Source: an uncultured Oscillospiraceae bacterium
GTDB taxonomy: Bacteria; Bacillota; Clostridia; Oscillospirales; Acutalibacteraceae
Length of the DNA stretch: 35,271 nt
Assembly (NCBI GenBank): GCA_905198295.1
Contig: CAJKBW010000025.1
Coordinates: 1 to 35,271, forward strand
Direction: 5' to 3'
Position 1 is the first letter of the stretch, and each line of letters opens with the position of its first letter. Below the pieces are notes generated by a model. That model was not told where the DNA came from and searched no databases. It was given only the letters and a program-made list of their open reading frames with translations. The position numbers and the translations under genes were made by a program. Positions 1-7,695 of the stretch are shown here, one piece after another.

Positions 1-51
1 GCTTGAATGGCATTCAAGAGGTCAGCGGTTCGATCCCGCTTATCTCCACCA
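1..51 (+). tRNA. tRNA-Ala (anticodon GGC), 3' part
   Basis: Only the 3' part lies in the window. It contains the anticodon stem CTTGA/TCAAG around the loop ATGGCAT (anticodon GGC, alanine), a short variable loop, a T arm AGCGG-TTCGATC-CCGCT, the acceptor strand TATCTCC, discriminator A and an encoded CCA at 49-51. The 5' half (acceptor and D arm) is outside the window. An intrinsic terminator follows within ten bases. Confidence 0.93.
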
Positions 52-57
52 CAACGG

Positions 58-93
58 GAAGAAACCTTGAGAAATCAGGGTTTCTTCTTTTTT
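58..93 (+). terminator. Intrinsic terminator of tRNA-Ala
   Basis: The stem GAAGAAACC (58-66) pairs perfectly with GGTTTCTTC (79-87) and is followed by six T. It directly follows the tRNA. Confidence 0.85.
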
Positions 94-154
94 CTGCCCG
101 AAACGCGATCGCTTGATTTTTCTCTGAATTTTGAAGATTCAAGAGGTGCGAAAA

Positions 155-351
155 ATGAGCAAGATCCAAACGAAAACCGCCAACACCGTGTAGGAAACCT
201 TTGACCGCAGATGAAAATTGAAATGGAGTCGGAAGGCGTACATTATTTTCAGAGCAAACCGCCCTAATGCGGCGTGGGTATGACTTATTGGAGAGACTGG
301 AAGAAGTCCTTAGTCACTATCACCGCAATGTCGAAAAGTTCATAAGTTAAA
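155..351 (+). pseudogene. Possible integrase N-terminal stub, degraded
   Basis: An ATG at 155 with a GGTG-type ribosome site (144-147) starts the peptide MSKIQTKTANTV, is stopped by TAG at 191-193, and continues in frame as ETFDR. That opening resembles the N-terminal SAM-like domain of tyrosine recombinases, but the match is short. The rest to about 350 has stops in every frame; one frame ends LLERLEEVLSHYHRNVEKF before TAA, which I do not recognise. The position directly behind a tRNA fits a decayed integrase. An 11-base copy of tRNA sequence (ATTCAAGAGGT at 12-22) recurs at 137-147 just upstream. Integrase identity is inference. Confidence 0.3.
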
Positions 352-353
352 CG

Positions 354-388
354 AAAAGCAGACAGAGAAAAAATCCTGTCTGCTTTTT
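354..388. terminator. Hairpin terminator, usable on both strands
   Basis: The arms AAAGCAGACAG and CTGTCTGCTTT flank a short A-rich loop and are followed by T residues to 388 on the plus strand; the A-rich left side gives U residues on the minus strand. It sits at the 3' end of the minus-strand Cro/C1 pseudogene. Confidence 0.7.
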
Positions 389-605
389 ATAATGTCTGAA
401 CGTTTTCATCTTCTACATACAAAAGTATATCTTCCACTTTGCAATGCAGTATACGGCACAGATCGTTGATTTTTAATGTGCTGATTCCTTTGTTCTTTCT
501 CATCTGGTCGAGTGTTCCGCTGCTGATTTTATGCTTTGCGGTTAATATATATGTTGTTTTCCCTTATTTTTCAAGGGTTTTCCAAAAAGGAGTATACACA
601 ATCAT
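387..605 (-). pseudogene. Cro/C1-type HTH regulator with in-frame stop
   Basis: Reading on the minus strand from ATG at 605, with an AGGTGA ribosome site seven bases upstream, gives MIVYTPFWKTLEK, then TAA at 566-564 (codon 14). The same frame continues as GKTTYILTAKHKISSGTL, DQMRKNKGISTLKINDLCRI and LHCKVEDILLYVEDE to a natural stop at 387. The whole is 73 codons, the usual size for the small HTH_26-like Cro/C1 regulators of clostridial mobile elements. HTH helix 2 and the recognition helix lie after the stop. Only one base separates this from an intact gene (AAA or GAA changed to TAA), so it is a recent nonsense mutation, a sequencing error, or a case of readthrough. Confidence 0.75.
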
Positions 606-860
606 TGCTATCACCTAAAACAATGATACAGACACAAAGATTGCTTGGATGTAACCAGAATTATGGCTATAACTTTACTGAAAAAGAAAAGCGGGAAATC
701 ATGCTGGCAGTTTAGTCTTTTTTCTTTTAAGAATGCTATGGAAAAAATTTTAGTATTGTTTCGTCGTTTTTCGTATATGGAGAGGTCTTTATATACGTAA
801 TCGCCTATCTTGCGGCCCGGCCGCCGCATAGGAAATATTAAGTTAAGGAGTGGGTAGAAA
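606..860 (+). promoter_or_regulatory. Intergenic stretch with 7-bp inverted repeat
   Basis: No gene is supported here. The inverted repeat CGTATAT (772-778) / ATATACG (791-797) lies about 65 bases before the zinc-ribbon gene and could be a regulator site; I could not place convincing -35/-10 boxes. A 30-codon reading frame from ATG 623 is not recognisable. AAGGAG at 845-850 is the ribosome site of the next gene. Confidence 0.3.
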
Positions 861-1241
861 ATGGCAATGATGAAATGTCCTGAATGTGGTAATAACGTAT
901 CGGACATGGCAAAGGCGTGTATTCACTGTGGATTTCCCATTAGCACCCTAAGACCTATACAGGGAATCGCAACAATTAAAGTTGGCAAATTAGATACTAC
1001 TAATTTATGGGCTAAGGCAACAATTATTGATGAAGATACTGGAGCAGAGATTGCCAAAGTTAGGCAGGGTGAAAGTTTCACAATCAAAGTGGATAAAACC
1101 ATGAATATTAAGGTGAAATTTGGTCCGATGATGAGAGCGGCGACCGCAACGTTAAACCCAAACGAAAGCGTCAAATATCTGTTGGATAAGCAGACCTTTT
1201 CTTTGTTCCTAACCAAAATTGATGTTATTGATAGCAACTAA
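861..1241 (+). CDS. Zinc-ribbon domain protein, function unknown
   Basis: This 126-residue protein starts with a classic zinc ribbon: C-P-E-C-G then C-I-H-C-G (Cys 7, 10, 22 and 25 by my count), the rubredoxin-like knuckle pair that binds one zinc. After a short linker follows a beta-rich region of about 90 residues without a recognised motif and without membrane segments. The start ATG at 861 has AAGGAG ten bases upstream; two further Met codons follow at once. It is the only intact gene in the A+T-rich island between tRNA-Ala and ftsH. A frameshifted lipoprotein gene follows 21 bases later on the same strand, so the two may once have formed an operon. No function can be assigned. Confidence 0.7.
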   Translation: MAMMKCPECGNNVSDMAKACIHCGFPISTLRPIQGIATIKVGKLDTTNLWAKATIIDEDTGAEIAKVRQGESFTIKVDKTMNIKVKFGPMMRAATATLNPNESVKYLLDKQTFSLFLTKIDVIDSN

Positions 1242-1262
1242 CATAAAAGGAGTAAGTAGAAA

Positions 1263-1746
1263 ATGAAAGTCAAAAGTATATTTTGTGGTTTGGTATGTCT
1301 ATGTATGTTGAGCGGGTGTAATAGTCAACCGCAACAAGGGACAGAAAGTAGTAAACAAAATAGCAGTAGAAGATAAGCATTCTTCACCGGAAAAAGCGAT
1401 TAAATTTTATTGTGATTCAATAAACGAAAAAAATGTCCCAGCTTGTAAAACTATAATTCCTCCGGATTTTTTAAAGAACATGCTTTCAGAAAATCTTCCA
1501 TATGTTATTCCTACAAATCTCTTGGAAAAAATCGAAGTGAAACAATTTATCAAATTTGAGGATATTTCCGATGTGAACATATGGAGCGTTTTTCCTGACT
1601 CTCAACAACTAAAAATATGCTACGTTGATGTATACCTTGAATACATTGATAAGGATATGTATGGAGAAGGCAAGGTCATTACAGGTATGCCTACTTTTAT
1701 ATGTTCTTATCAGCAAGGCAAATGGTATGCTATGATGAATGAATAG
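1263..1746 (+). pseudogene. Lipoprotein gene with internal frameshift
   Basis: From ATG 1263 (ribosome site AAAGGAG at 1246-1252) the first frame gives MKVKSIFCGLVCLCMLSGCN, a textbook lipoprotein signal peptide with lipobox LSGC. It then enters a Gln/Ser-rich linker and stops at 1374-1376. The +1 frame is open across that stop and continues VEDKHSSPEKAIKFYCDSIN to a natural stop at 1744-1746. That part looks like the extracellular alpha/beta domain of small clostridial lipoproteins (compare DUF4878/NTF2-like proteins, which often open with a SPEKAIK-type helix). The two halves join around 1365-1376 with a one-base net shift. I see no slippery heptamer, so decay or a sequencing error is likelier than programmed frameshifting. 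Confidence 0.7.
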
Positions 1747-1812
1747 AGGCATAGCTTGTGAAAACAGCGGAATAATTCTAAAAAAATGCCCTATGCACCT
1801 CAACAAACCCGC

Positions 1813-1852
1813 AAAAACAGGCGGGCAGTTATTACGCTGTCAGCCTGTTTTT
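1813..1852 (+). terminator. Intrinsic terminator after lipoprotein gene
   Basis: AAAACAGGC (1814-1822) pairs with GCCTGTTTT from 1843, followed by TTA. The loop is long (about 20 bases), with a possible inner CAG/CTG pairing. Between here and 2050 I see nothing I can support as a gene. Confidence 0.6.
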
Positions 1853-2065
1853 ATTCTAAAGAAAATCGCCGTAACCCCGTATTATTGCTTGCTTTTCTTG
1901 GAATGTATGTATTATTCAAACGTTCACACGGCGGGTTAACACAAGTATTTCCTCGAAAACCAAAGCCCTGCATTAAGCTGCCCTTTCCTCCCGGCAGAAT
2001 ATTCGCACCTGTCGATACCTGGTGCATAAAATGGACTATCCCACCCGAACGGAGGCGATCCCGAT

Positions 2066-2290
2066 TTGAGAACGACCATCATGCATGCAACGGTGCTCTC
2101 CGCACAAAACTGTCAGATGACCGTCTGCGACCGGCAGACTTCTCAGGAAGTAGTGGTCCACTCCCCCTGTGCCTGCCATTTCCGCGCCGGCGATCAGGTA
2201 TGCATCACGTATAACGGCGCGATGACGATGAGCATACCGCCGCAGATTACAGCGGACTGCATCACCCGGATTTCCCCCTCCGGCTGCTGA
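2066..2290 (+). CDS. Small conserved-looking protein, unknown function
   Basis: The 74-residue product begins at TTG 2066, chosen because GGAGGC (2051-2056) lies nine bases upstream; an internal ATG at 2081 lacks such a site. It has four Cys (CQMTVC, then CAC) and ends in Cys. A central stretch reads as beta strands (SQEVVVHSPCACHFRAGDQV then CITYNGAMTMSIPPQITA), suggesting a small beta-barrel. No signal peptide or membrane segment is present. A strong hairpin terminator follows 15 bases after the stop. The good ribosome site, sound codon use and dedicated terminator argue for a real gene. I do not recognise a named family. Confidence 0.6.
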   Translation: MRTTIMHATVLSAQNCQMTVCDRQTSQEVVVHSPCACHFRAGDQVCITYNGAMTMSIPPQITADCITRISPSGC

Positions 2291-2304
2291 CTGGTGGCCG
2301 AAAG

Positions 2305-2346
2305 GCAAGGCGTCCTGTGCTGTAAGCACAGGACGCCTTTTTCTTT
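2305..2346 (+). terminator. Strong intrinsic terminator
   Basis: AAGGCGTCCTGTGC (2307-2320) pairs perfectly with GCACAGGACGCCTT (2325-2338) around loop TGTAA, then a T-run to 2343. It ends the small plus-strand gene and lies between it and the convergent ftsH; the U-tract on the minus side is weak. Confidence 0.9.
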
Positions 2347-2349
2347 GTA

Positions 2350-4221
2350 TTATGCCTGCAGAAGCGCCATAAACTCTTCTCCTGTAATGGTTTCTTTCTT
2401 CAGAAGATGCGCCGCCAGCGCATGAAGCTTTTCCTCGTTTTCCTTCAGAATGGCAAACGCTTTTTCATGCGCTTCCTTTACAATTTCCACCACCCGGGCA
2501 TCAATCCGAGAAGCGGTATCGGCCGCACAGGCCAGAGCGGTATCGCCGCCCAGATACTGATTTTCCACCCTTTCCAGCGCGACCATATCAAACTCCTCTG
2601 TCATGCCGTAGCGGGTGATCAGGGCGCGGGCGAGCTTGGTTGCCTGCTCGATATCGTTCGATGCACCGGTAGTCATGTTGTCCTTGCCGAAAATGAGTTC
2701 CTCTGCACTGCGTCCGCCGGTCAGCGTAGCGATTTTATTGAGAATTTCTTTCCGGCTCATCAGCACCCGTTCGCCTTCATCCACCTGCATGGTATACCCC
2801 AGCGCACCGGAAGTACGCGGCACAATAGTAATTTTGGTGACTGGGGCAGAATTCGATTGTTTGGCCGCTACCAGCGCGTGCCCGATTTCGTGATAGGCCA
2901 CGATCTTTTTCTCGTGATCGGAGATGACCGCGTTCTTCCTCTGCGCGCCGGCAATGACCGTTTCCACGCTTTCCTCGAGATCCGCCTGCGTCACGCTCTT
3001 GCGCCCTTCCCGGACAGCCCGCAGCGCTGCCTCGTTGATGATATTCGCCAGCTCCGCGCCGGAAGCGCCGGCCGTCGCCCGGGCAATGACGTCCCAGTCC
3101 GTATCCGGGGCCACGCGGATATCCTTTGCATGAACCTCAAGAATCGCCTTGCGCCCCTGCAGATCCGGCAGCTCGACCGGTACCCGGCGGTCAAACCGCC
3201 CCGGCCGCAGCAGTGCCGGATCCAGGCTCTCCGGCCGGTTGGTTGCCGCCAGCAGCACAACGCCTTTCTGTCCGTCAAAGCCGTCCATCTCTGCAAGCAA
3301 CTGGTTGAGCGTCTGTTCCCGCTCATCGTTGCCTCCCATGCTGCCGCTGCTGCGTTTTTGTCCGATGGCGTCAATCTCATCGATAAAGACGATGCACGGC
3401 GCCTTTTCGTTAGCCTGCTTGAACAGGTCGCGTACCTTCGCAGCCCCCATACCGACAAACATCTCGACAAATTCACTGCCGGAAATCGAGAAGAAAGGCA
3501 CGCCCGCCTCCCCGGCGACCGCCTTGGCCAGCAGTGTCTTACCGGTACCGGGAGGGCCCACCAGCAGTACGCCTTTGGGCAGCTTCGCACCGATATCTGC
3601 GTATTTTTTTGGTTCATGCAGGAAGTCCACGACCTCCATCAGCGATTCCTTTGCTTCATCCTGTCCGGCTACATTATGAAAGGTCACACCGGTCTTGGCG
3701 TCGGCCACATAAATCTTGGCGCCGGATTTGCCGAACGCCATCGCGTTGTTCATACCGCCGGGCAGCTGATCCTTCATCTTTTTGCGCATCCAGCGGTAGA
3801 ATATCTCCCCGATCAGGAAGAAAAACAGAATCGGCAGGATCCAGGTGAGAATAAAGCTCAGCAGCGGGTTGGCCTGGGTGGGAATCGCGGCGGAGAACTC
3901 GATCTCGTCGTGCTCTCTGAGCTGCTGGAGCAGCCGCTGGCCGTCCTCCGGCCAGATACCGGTTTTATAAATCTGCTCTTTTCCGTCCTTTTCGGCGGCG
4001 AAGACGAACTGCCCCGCCGACTCGTCGTAAGCGACTTCTTTAACCTCATTGCTGTCGATCATATCGAGGAACTGATCGTACCCCACCTCAATGACCGAGC
4101 GCTTGAGCATCGAAGGAAATACCAGGGCATTGAGCAGCATGATGATCACAAAGGCAACAATCGCATAGAAGATAAAGGGCTTTTTGGGGGGCGATTGTCT
4201 GTTTTCAACTTCTTCGTGCAT
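2350..4221 (-). CDS. ftsH: ATP-dependent zinc metalloprotease FtsH
   Basis: FtsH is a membrane-anchored AAA+ protease that extracts and degrades misfolded or regulatory proteins at the cytoplasmic membrane as a hexamer. The 623 residues show the full layout: TM1 about 15-37, an extracytoplasmic domain about 40-115, TM2 about 119-140, Walker A GPPGTGKT at 222-229, Walker B IVFIDEID at 277-284, the arginine-finger second region of homology (RPGRFDRRV near 339), and the zinc-binding HEIGH at 444-448. Length is normal for the family. The start has AGGAGAG about eight bases upstream. It lies 15 bases downstream of a MATE gene and is probably the last gene of the marR-MATE-ftsH operon, an uncommon partner set for ftsH. 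Confidence 0.96.
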   Translation of the reverse strand: MHEEVENRQSPPKKPFIFYAIVAFVIIMLLNALVFPSMLKRSVIEVGYDQFLDMIDSNEVKEVAYDESAGQFVFAAEKDGKEQIYKTGIWPEDGQRLLQQLREHDEIEFSAAIPTQANPLLSFILTWILPILFFFLIGEIFYRWMRKKMKDQLPGGMNNAMAFGKSGAKIYVADAKTGVTFHNVAGQDEAKESLMEVVDFLHEPKKYADIGAKLPKGVLLVGPPGTGKTLLAKAVAGEAGVPFFSISGSEFVEMFVGMGAAKVRDLFKQANEKAPCIVFIDEIDAIGQKRSSGSMGGNDEREQTLNQLLAEMDGFDGQKGVVLLAATNRPESLDPALLRPGRFDRRVPVELPDLQGRKAILEVHAKDIRVAPDTDWDVIARATAGASGAELANIINEAALRAVREGRKSVTQADLEESVETVIAGAQRKNAVISDHEKKIVAYHEIGHALVAAKQSNSAPVTKITIVPRTSGALGYTMQVDEGERVLMSRKEILNKIATLTGGRSAEELIFGKDNMTTGASNDIEQATKLARALITRYGMTEEFDMVALERVENQYLGGDTALACAADTASRIDARVVEIVKEAHEKAFAILKENEEKLHALAAHLLKKETITGEEFMALLQA

Positions 4222-4236
4222 AAAACAGCTCTCCTC

Positions 4237-5607
4237 TCACGTTTTTGGGGTGATTTTCGCCATCGCCTTTCTGAACTGAAAGGCAAACAGGACCACCGTA
4301 AAGCTGACGGCAAAAAAGTCTGCGATCGGTTCTGCCATATATACAGCCGTGGTCTGATCTCCGGTAAAAACCAGCGGCAGGATATAAATCAGCGGGATCA
4401 GCAGAATAAATTTCCGCATCACTGCAACCAGAATGGACGCCTTGGCGTTGCCCAGAGAGGTAAAGGTCATCTGGCAAGCCATCTGAATGCCGAACAGCAG
4501 CATGCAGGCCATATAAATCCGCAGCGCCGGTTTGGTAAATTCCAGCAGCGCTTCCTCATTGGTGAACATCCCGGCAAAAATCTGCGGGAAGAGCATGACA
4601 CACAGCCACAGCAGTGTGGAATAGCATAGGTTGGCCTTCAGCAGCAGCTTATACGCCGACCTGACCCTGTCGGCATTTCCCGCACCGTAGTTATAACTGA
4701 TAATCGGCTGTGCCCCCTGGCCAAGCCCCTGCAGCGGCAGCATCGCGAACTGCATCACGCTTGTCAGGATGGTCATAGCGCCGACCGCAATATCCCCGCC
4801 ATAGTTCTGCAGCGATCGGTTGAAGCAGATGGAAATGACGCTTTCACTGGCCTGCATAATAAAGGTAGACAAGCCGAGCGCAAGGCTGGGGAAAAGGATT
4901 TTCGCCCTGAGCAGAAGGTTGCCTCTGCGGATTTTCAGAACCGTCTTTTTGCCGAACAGGAACAGCAGCACCCAGGTGCACGAAGCCGCCTGCGAAAGAA
5001 CCGTCGCGAGCGCGGCGCCCTTCACACCCAGACCAAAGCCGAAGATAAAAATCGGGTCCAGTATGATGTTGGCCACCGCGCCGATGAGTACCGACAACAT
5101 GCCGGTTTTGGCAAAACCCTGTGCCGTGATAAACGCATTCATGCCCAGTGTCAGCTGCACAAAAATGGTGCCAATGGCGTAGATATTCATATAATCCACA
5201 CCGTACTGGATCGTATTTTCGCTTGCACCGAAGGCCATGAGGAAATCCCGGTTCCACACCAGCAGTACCGCCGTCAGCGCCACCGATATGAGAATCTGCA
5301 CAACAAAACAGTTACCCAGCGTTTTCTCGGCGGAATCGTTATCGCCTTTCCCCATAAAAATCGATGCCCGCGGGGCGCCGCCGAATCCGGAGAATGCGGC
5401 AAATGCCGTCACAATCATGATCAGCGGCATACACACGCCCACGCCGGTCAGCGCCACATCCCCCACATCCGGGATATGTCCGATGTAAATACGGTCGACA
5501 ATATTGTAGAGCATATTGATGACCTGGGCCGTCACCGTAGGCAGAGCCAGCTTCAGCAGCAGCCTGCCGACCGGCTCCGTTCCCAAAAAATCCTTATTTT
5601 CCGTCAC
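4237..5607 (-). CDS. MATE family efflux transporter
   Basis: This 456-residue polytopic membrane protein belongs to the MATE family (two MatE domains, about 12 TM helices). Such proteins expel cationic drugs or metabolites in exchange for Na+ or H+. The N-terminal region carries the usual GRLLLKLALPTVTAQVINML and YNIVDRIYIGHIPDVGDVAL signatures. Its ATG overlaps the stop of the upstream marR by four bases (ATGA), showing translational coupling, so efflux is most likely controlled by that MarR repressor. The substrate cannot be read from sequence. A second MATE gene of similar sequence lies at 14736-16139. Confidence 0.93.
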   Translation of the reverse strand: MTENKDFLGTEPVGRLLLKLALPTVTAQVINMLYNIVDRIYIGHIPDVGDVALTGVGVCMPLIMIVTAFAAFSGFGGAPRASIFMGKGDNDSAEKTLGNCFVVQILISVALTAVLLVWNRDFLMAFGASENTIQYGVDYMNIYAIGTIFVQLTLGMNAFITAQGFAKTGMLSVLIGAVANIILDPIFIFGFGLGVKGAALATVLSQAASCTWVLLFLFGKKTVLKIRRGNLLLRAKILFPSLALGLSTFIMQASESVISICFNRSLQNYGGDIAVGAMTILTSVMQFAMLPLQGLGQGAQPIISYNYGAGNADRVRSAYKLLLKANLCYSTLLWLCVMLFPQIFAGMFTNEEALLEFTKPALRIYMACMLLFGIQMACQMTFTSLGNAKASILVAVMRKFILLIPLIYILPLVFTGDQTTAVYMAEPIADFFAVSFTVVLFAFQFRKAMAKITPKT

Positions 5608-6050
5608 GGTGTCTCCCTCCGTTTCATCGCTTCCTGCGCATTGAGCATCATCTGCTCGCTGACCCGGGCGAACAGCTCCTGTTCCTGCCTGGGAATACCA
5701 AGAAAAATCTCCCGGTGGAACTTTTCTTTCAGGGTTTCTATTTCCCTGGTAATCGGCTGTGCGGCCGGCAACAGGAACAGGTGGATCTTCCGGCGGTCCT
5801 GCTTATCCGGCCGCCGCTCCAGCAGTCCCTTTTGAATGAGTGATTCCACCGCCTGGGATACATTCCCCTTTGCCAGCATGCGCAGCTCCACAATATCGCC
5901 TGCCGTGTCCCTGCCCGGATTATTATACAGAAAGCTGATGATATTCGCTTCGATCAGCGCCAGCTGATAGTGCTCGCACACCTCCTTGAGCATTCCCTCA
6001 TGCAATTTGATGATCCGGCGGATCATCGTCAGAAAATCGGTTGTCTGCAC
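5604..6050 (-). CDS. MarR family transcriptional regulator
   Basis: This winged-helix repressor has the MarR core at residues about 35-110: an IISFLYNN helix, the recognition region GDIVELRMLAKGNVSQAVES, and the wing RRPDKQDRRKIHLFL. The frame is open upstream to a TTG at 6110. I chose GTG 6050 because AAAGGAG lies ten bases upstream, giving a normal 148 residues, and because the promoter at 6117-6144 would start transcription near 6109, too close for the TTG. Its stop overlaps the MATE start. It probably represses its own operon through the palindrome at the transcription start and responds to a small ligand. Confidence 0.88.
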   Translation of the reverse strand: MQTTDFLTMIRRIIKLHEGMLKEVCEHYQLALIEANIISFLYNNPGRDTAGDIVELRMLAKGNVSQAVESLIQKGLLERRPDKQDRRKIHLFLLPAAQPITREIETLKEKFHREIFLGIPRQEQELFARVSEQMMLNAQEAMKRRETP

Positions 6051-6094
6051 CGCCGTCCGGCTCCTTTCCTGCGCATCTGCAAAACCGTTATAAA

Positions 6095-6107
6095 AAGAAC
6101 TGTTCTT
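6095..6107. promoter_or_regulatory. Palindrome, likely MarR operator
   Basis: AAGAAC-T-GTTCTT is a perfect 13-base palindrome just downstream of the -10 box, about where transcription of the marR operon should begin. That position suits autorepression; assignment to this MarR is inference. Confidence 0.55.
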
Positions 6108-6116
6108 CAAAAAACA

Positions 6117-6144
6117 ATTATACTTGCGGAATTGCGGATGTCAA
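6117..6144 (-). promoter_or_regulatory. Sigma-A promoter of marR-MATE-ftsH
   Basis: On the minus strand TTGACA (6144-6139) and TATAAT (6122-6117) are both perfect consensus boxes, 16 bases apart. Confidence 0.85.
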
Positions 6145-6332
6145 GCGTCGCACAGTTTTATTCAGGATTTGTTCAAAAATCGTTTCGGCCATCCCGTGTT
6201 GTCCAGGCGAAGCACTGACGATTTTCCCGTTTGTACGCGGACGCTTTTGAACCTGATCGTCATAAAAGCAAATAAGAAATCCCCCATTTATCCAGCCACT
6301 TATCTAAGCGACTGTTTGCGTGATTTAGGTGC

Positions 6333-6361
6333 TTGTCAACCCTGTGCCTTTACGGTATAAT
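6333..6361 (+). promoter_or_regulatory. Sigma-A promoter of flavoprotein operon
   Basis: TTGTCA (6333-6338) and TATAAT (6356-6361) are separated by 17 bases. Transcription should start near 6368. Between this and the divergent marR promoter (6145-6332) I see nothing else I can support. Confidence 0.82.
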
Positions 6362-6370
6362 AACGGAGAA

Positions 6371-6395
6371 GGCCGTCGGGCTGACGGCCATTTTT
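6371..6395 (+). terminator. Terminator-like hairpin at start of leader
   Basis: GGCCGTC (6371-6377) pairs with GACGGCC (6383-6389), followed by A and five T. It would form at the extreme 5' end of the flavoprotein mRNA, about three bases after the predicted start. It may stop readthrough from upstream or act as a 5' stability hairpin; it is too close to the start to be a normal attenuator. Confidence 0.55.
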
Positions 6396-6411
6396 CTCGC
6401 GAAAGGAAGCG

Positions 6412-7671
6412 GTGGATTTGACCGCCTCAACATGGGATTGCGCAATCGTCGGCGGCGGAGCGGCAGGGCTTTCCGCCGCTGTTTTTCTGCGGCGGCTCTG
6501 TCCGTCGGCCCCTGTCGTCATTCTGGAAAAAAACGCCCGGGTGGGCAAAAAGCTGCTGGCGACCGGCAACGGCACCTGCAACCTCTCAAACATGGGCACA
6601 CAGGAAAGCCATTATCACGGCGCCTCGCCTGCTTTTGTGCGCAATGCGCTGGCGGCCTTCCCGCCGGAAGACGCCATCCGCTTTTTTGCGTCGATCGGGC
6701 TGTCCTGCTGCGTGCGGGAGGATCGGCGGGTGTATCCGCTGTGCCTGAGCGCCGCGGCGGTGCTCGACTGCCTGCGGCTGGAAAACCGCGCCTGCGGCAT
6801 CGAGGAGCGCTGTGGCGTCACCGTTGCGGCGATCCACCCGCAGAAGGGCGGCTTCCTTCTGGAAACCGATCAGGGGCCGCTGAACGCCCGCACGGTGCTG
6901 GCCGCCACAGGCGGCGCGGCAGCACCTCCGCTCGGCGGCAGTACGGCCGGATATGCTCTGCTGACCGCACTCGGCCACACCCGTACCCCGCTTTTTCCCT
7001 CCATCGTCCAGCTGCGCACCGACACCGCCTTTGTCAAATCGCTCAAGGGTATCCGTGTGGAAGGCGGCATCCGCCTGCTGCTCGACGGCATGCCATGCGG
7101 GCAGGAAAATGGCGAAATCTTATTCACCGAATACGGCCTGTCCGGACCAGCGGTGATGCAGTGCTCCCGCCCGGCAGCGGATTGGGAGCGGCGCAGGCGC
7201 GGAACGCTTGCCGCCGAACTCGATCTGCTGCCCGGAATCAGCCGGAAAGCACTCGGCAGCGAGCTGCTCCGGCGGCGCACGCTGCCCGGGCGCACCCGGG
7301 AGGATTTTCTCACCGGCCTCTGCCAGAAACGGGTCGGCCAAACCCTGATGCGTGCGGCGGGGCTGACCCCACTGACCGAGCCTGCCGCCTCCCTTTCCGA
7401 TGCCGAGCTGAACCGCCTGGCGGATTTCCTCAAGGGCTGGCGGCTCACCGTCACCGGCACGCAGGGCATGGGCGGCGCACAGGTAACTGCCGGCGGCATC
7501 GCAACCGACGAATGCGATCCGCGCACCATGATGTCCCGCAAAGCACCCGGCCTGTTTCTCGCCGGGGAGGTGCTCGATATCGACGGAGACTGCGGCGGCT
7601 ACAATCTGCAATGGGCCTGGGCCTCTGCCCATACCGCCGCCGAAGGCATCGCGGCGTACCTGCGCCGCTGA
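6412..7671 (+). CDS. BaiN/HI0933-like FAD-dependent oxidoreductase
   Basis: This 419-residue flavoprotein matches the HI0933/YhiN/BaiN family (NAD(P)/FAD-dependent oxidoreductase; often labelled aminoacetone oxidase family). The Rossmann FAD motif DCAIVGGGAAGLSAAV is at residues 9-24. The family block VGKKLLATGNGTCNLSN follows near 44-60, and LAATGG near residue 163. The C-terminal FAD-binding segment APGLFLAGEVLDIDGDCGGY lies near 382-401. The start is GTG 6412 or TTG 6418, behind AAAGGA. BaiN of Clostridium scindens reduces a bile-acid intermediate, but the family is broad and most members lack a known substrate, so no bile-acid role is claimed. It is first of three same-strand genes. Confidence 0.85.
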   Translation: MDLTASTWDCAIVGGGAAGLSAAVFLRRLCPSAPVVILEKNARVGKKLLATGNGTCNLSNMGTQESHYHGASPAFVRNALAAFPPEDAIRFFASIGLSCCVREDRRVYPLCLSAAAVLDCLRLENRACGIEERCGVTVAAIHPQKGGFLLETDQGPLNARTVLAATGGAAAPPLGGSTAGYALLTALGHTRTPLFPSIVQLRTDTAFVKSLKGIRVEGGIRLLLDGMPCGQENGEILFTEYGLSGPAVMQCSRPAADWERRRRGTLAAELDLLPGISRKALGSELLRRRTLPGRTREDFLTGLCQKRVGQTLMRAAGLTPLTEPAASLSDAELNRLADFLKGWRLTVTGTQGMGGAQVTAGGIATDECDPRTMMSRKAPGLFLAGEVLDIDGDCGGYNLQWAWASAHTAAEGIAAYLRR

Positions 7672-7695
7672 GCAAACAGAAGGGAAGAATTCACC

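Noticed and set aside
2407..4629. A 740-codon plus-strand open frame opposite ftsH
   Set aside because: Antisense to a clear ftsH with intact motifs; no ribosome site or homology. It arises from GC-rich codon use.
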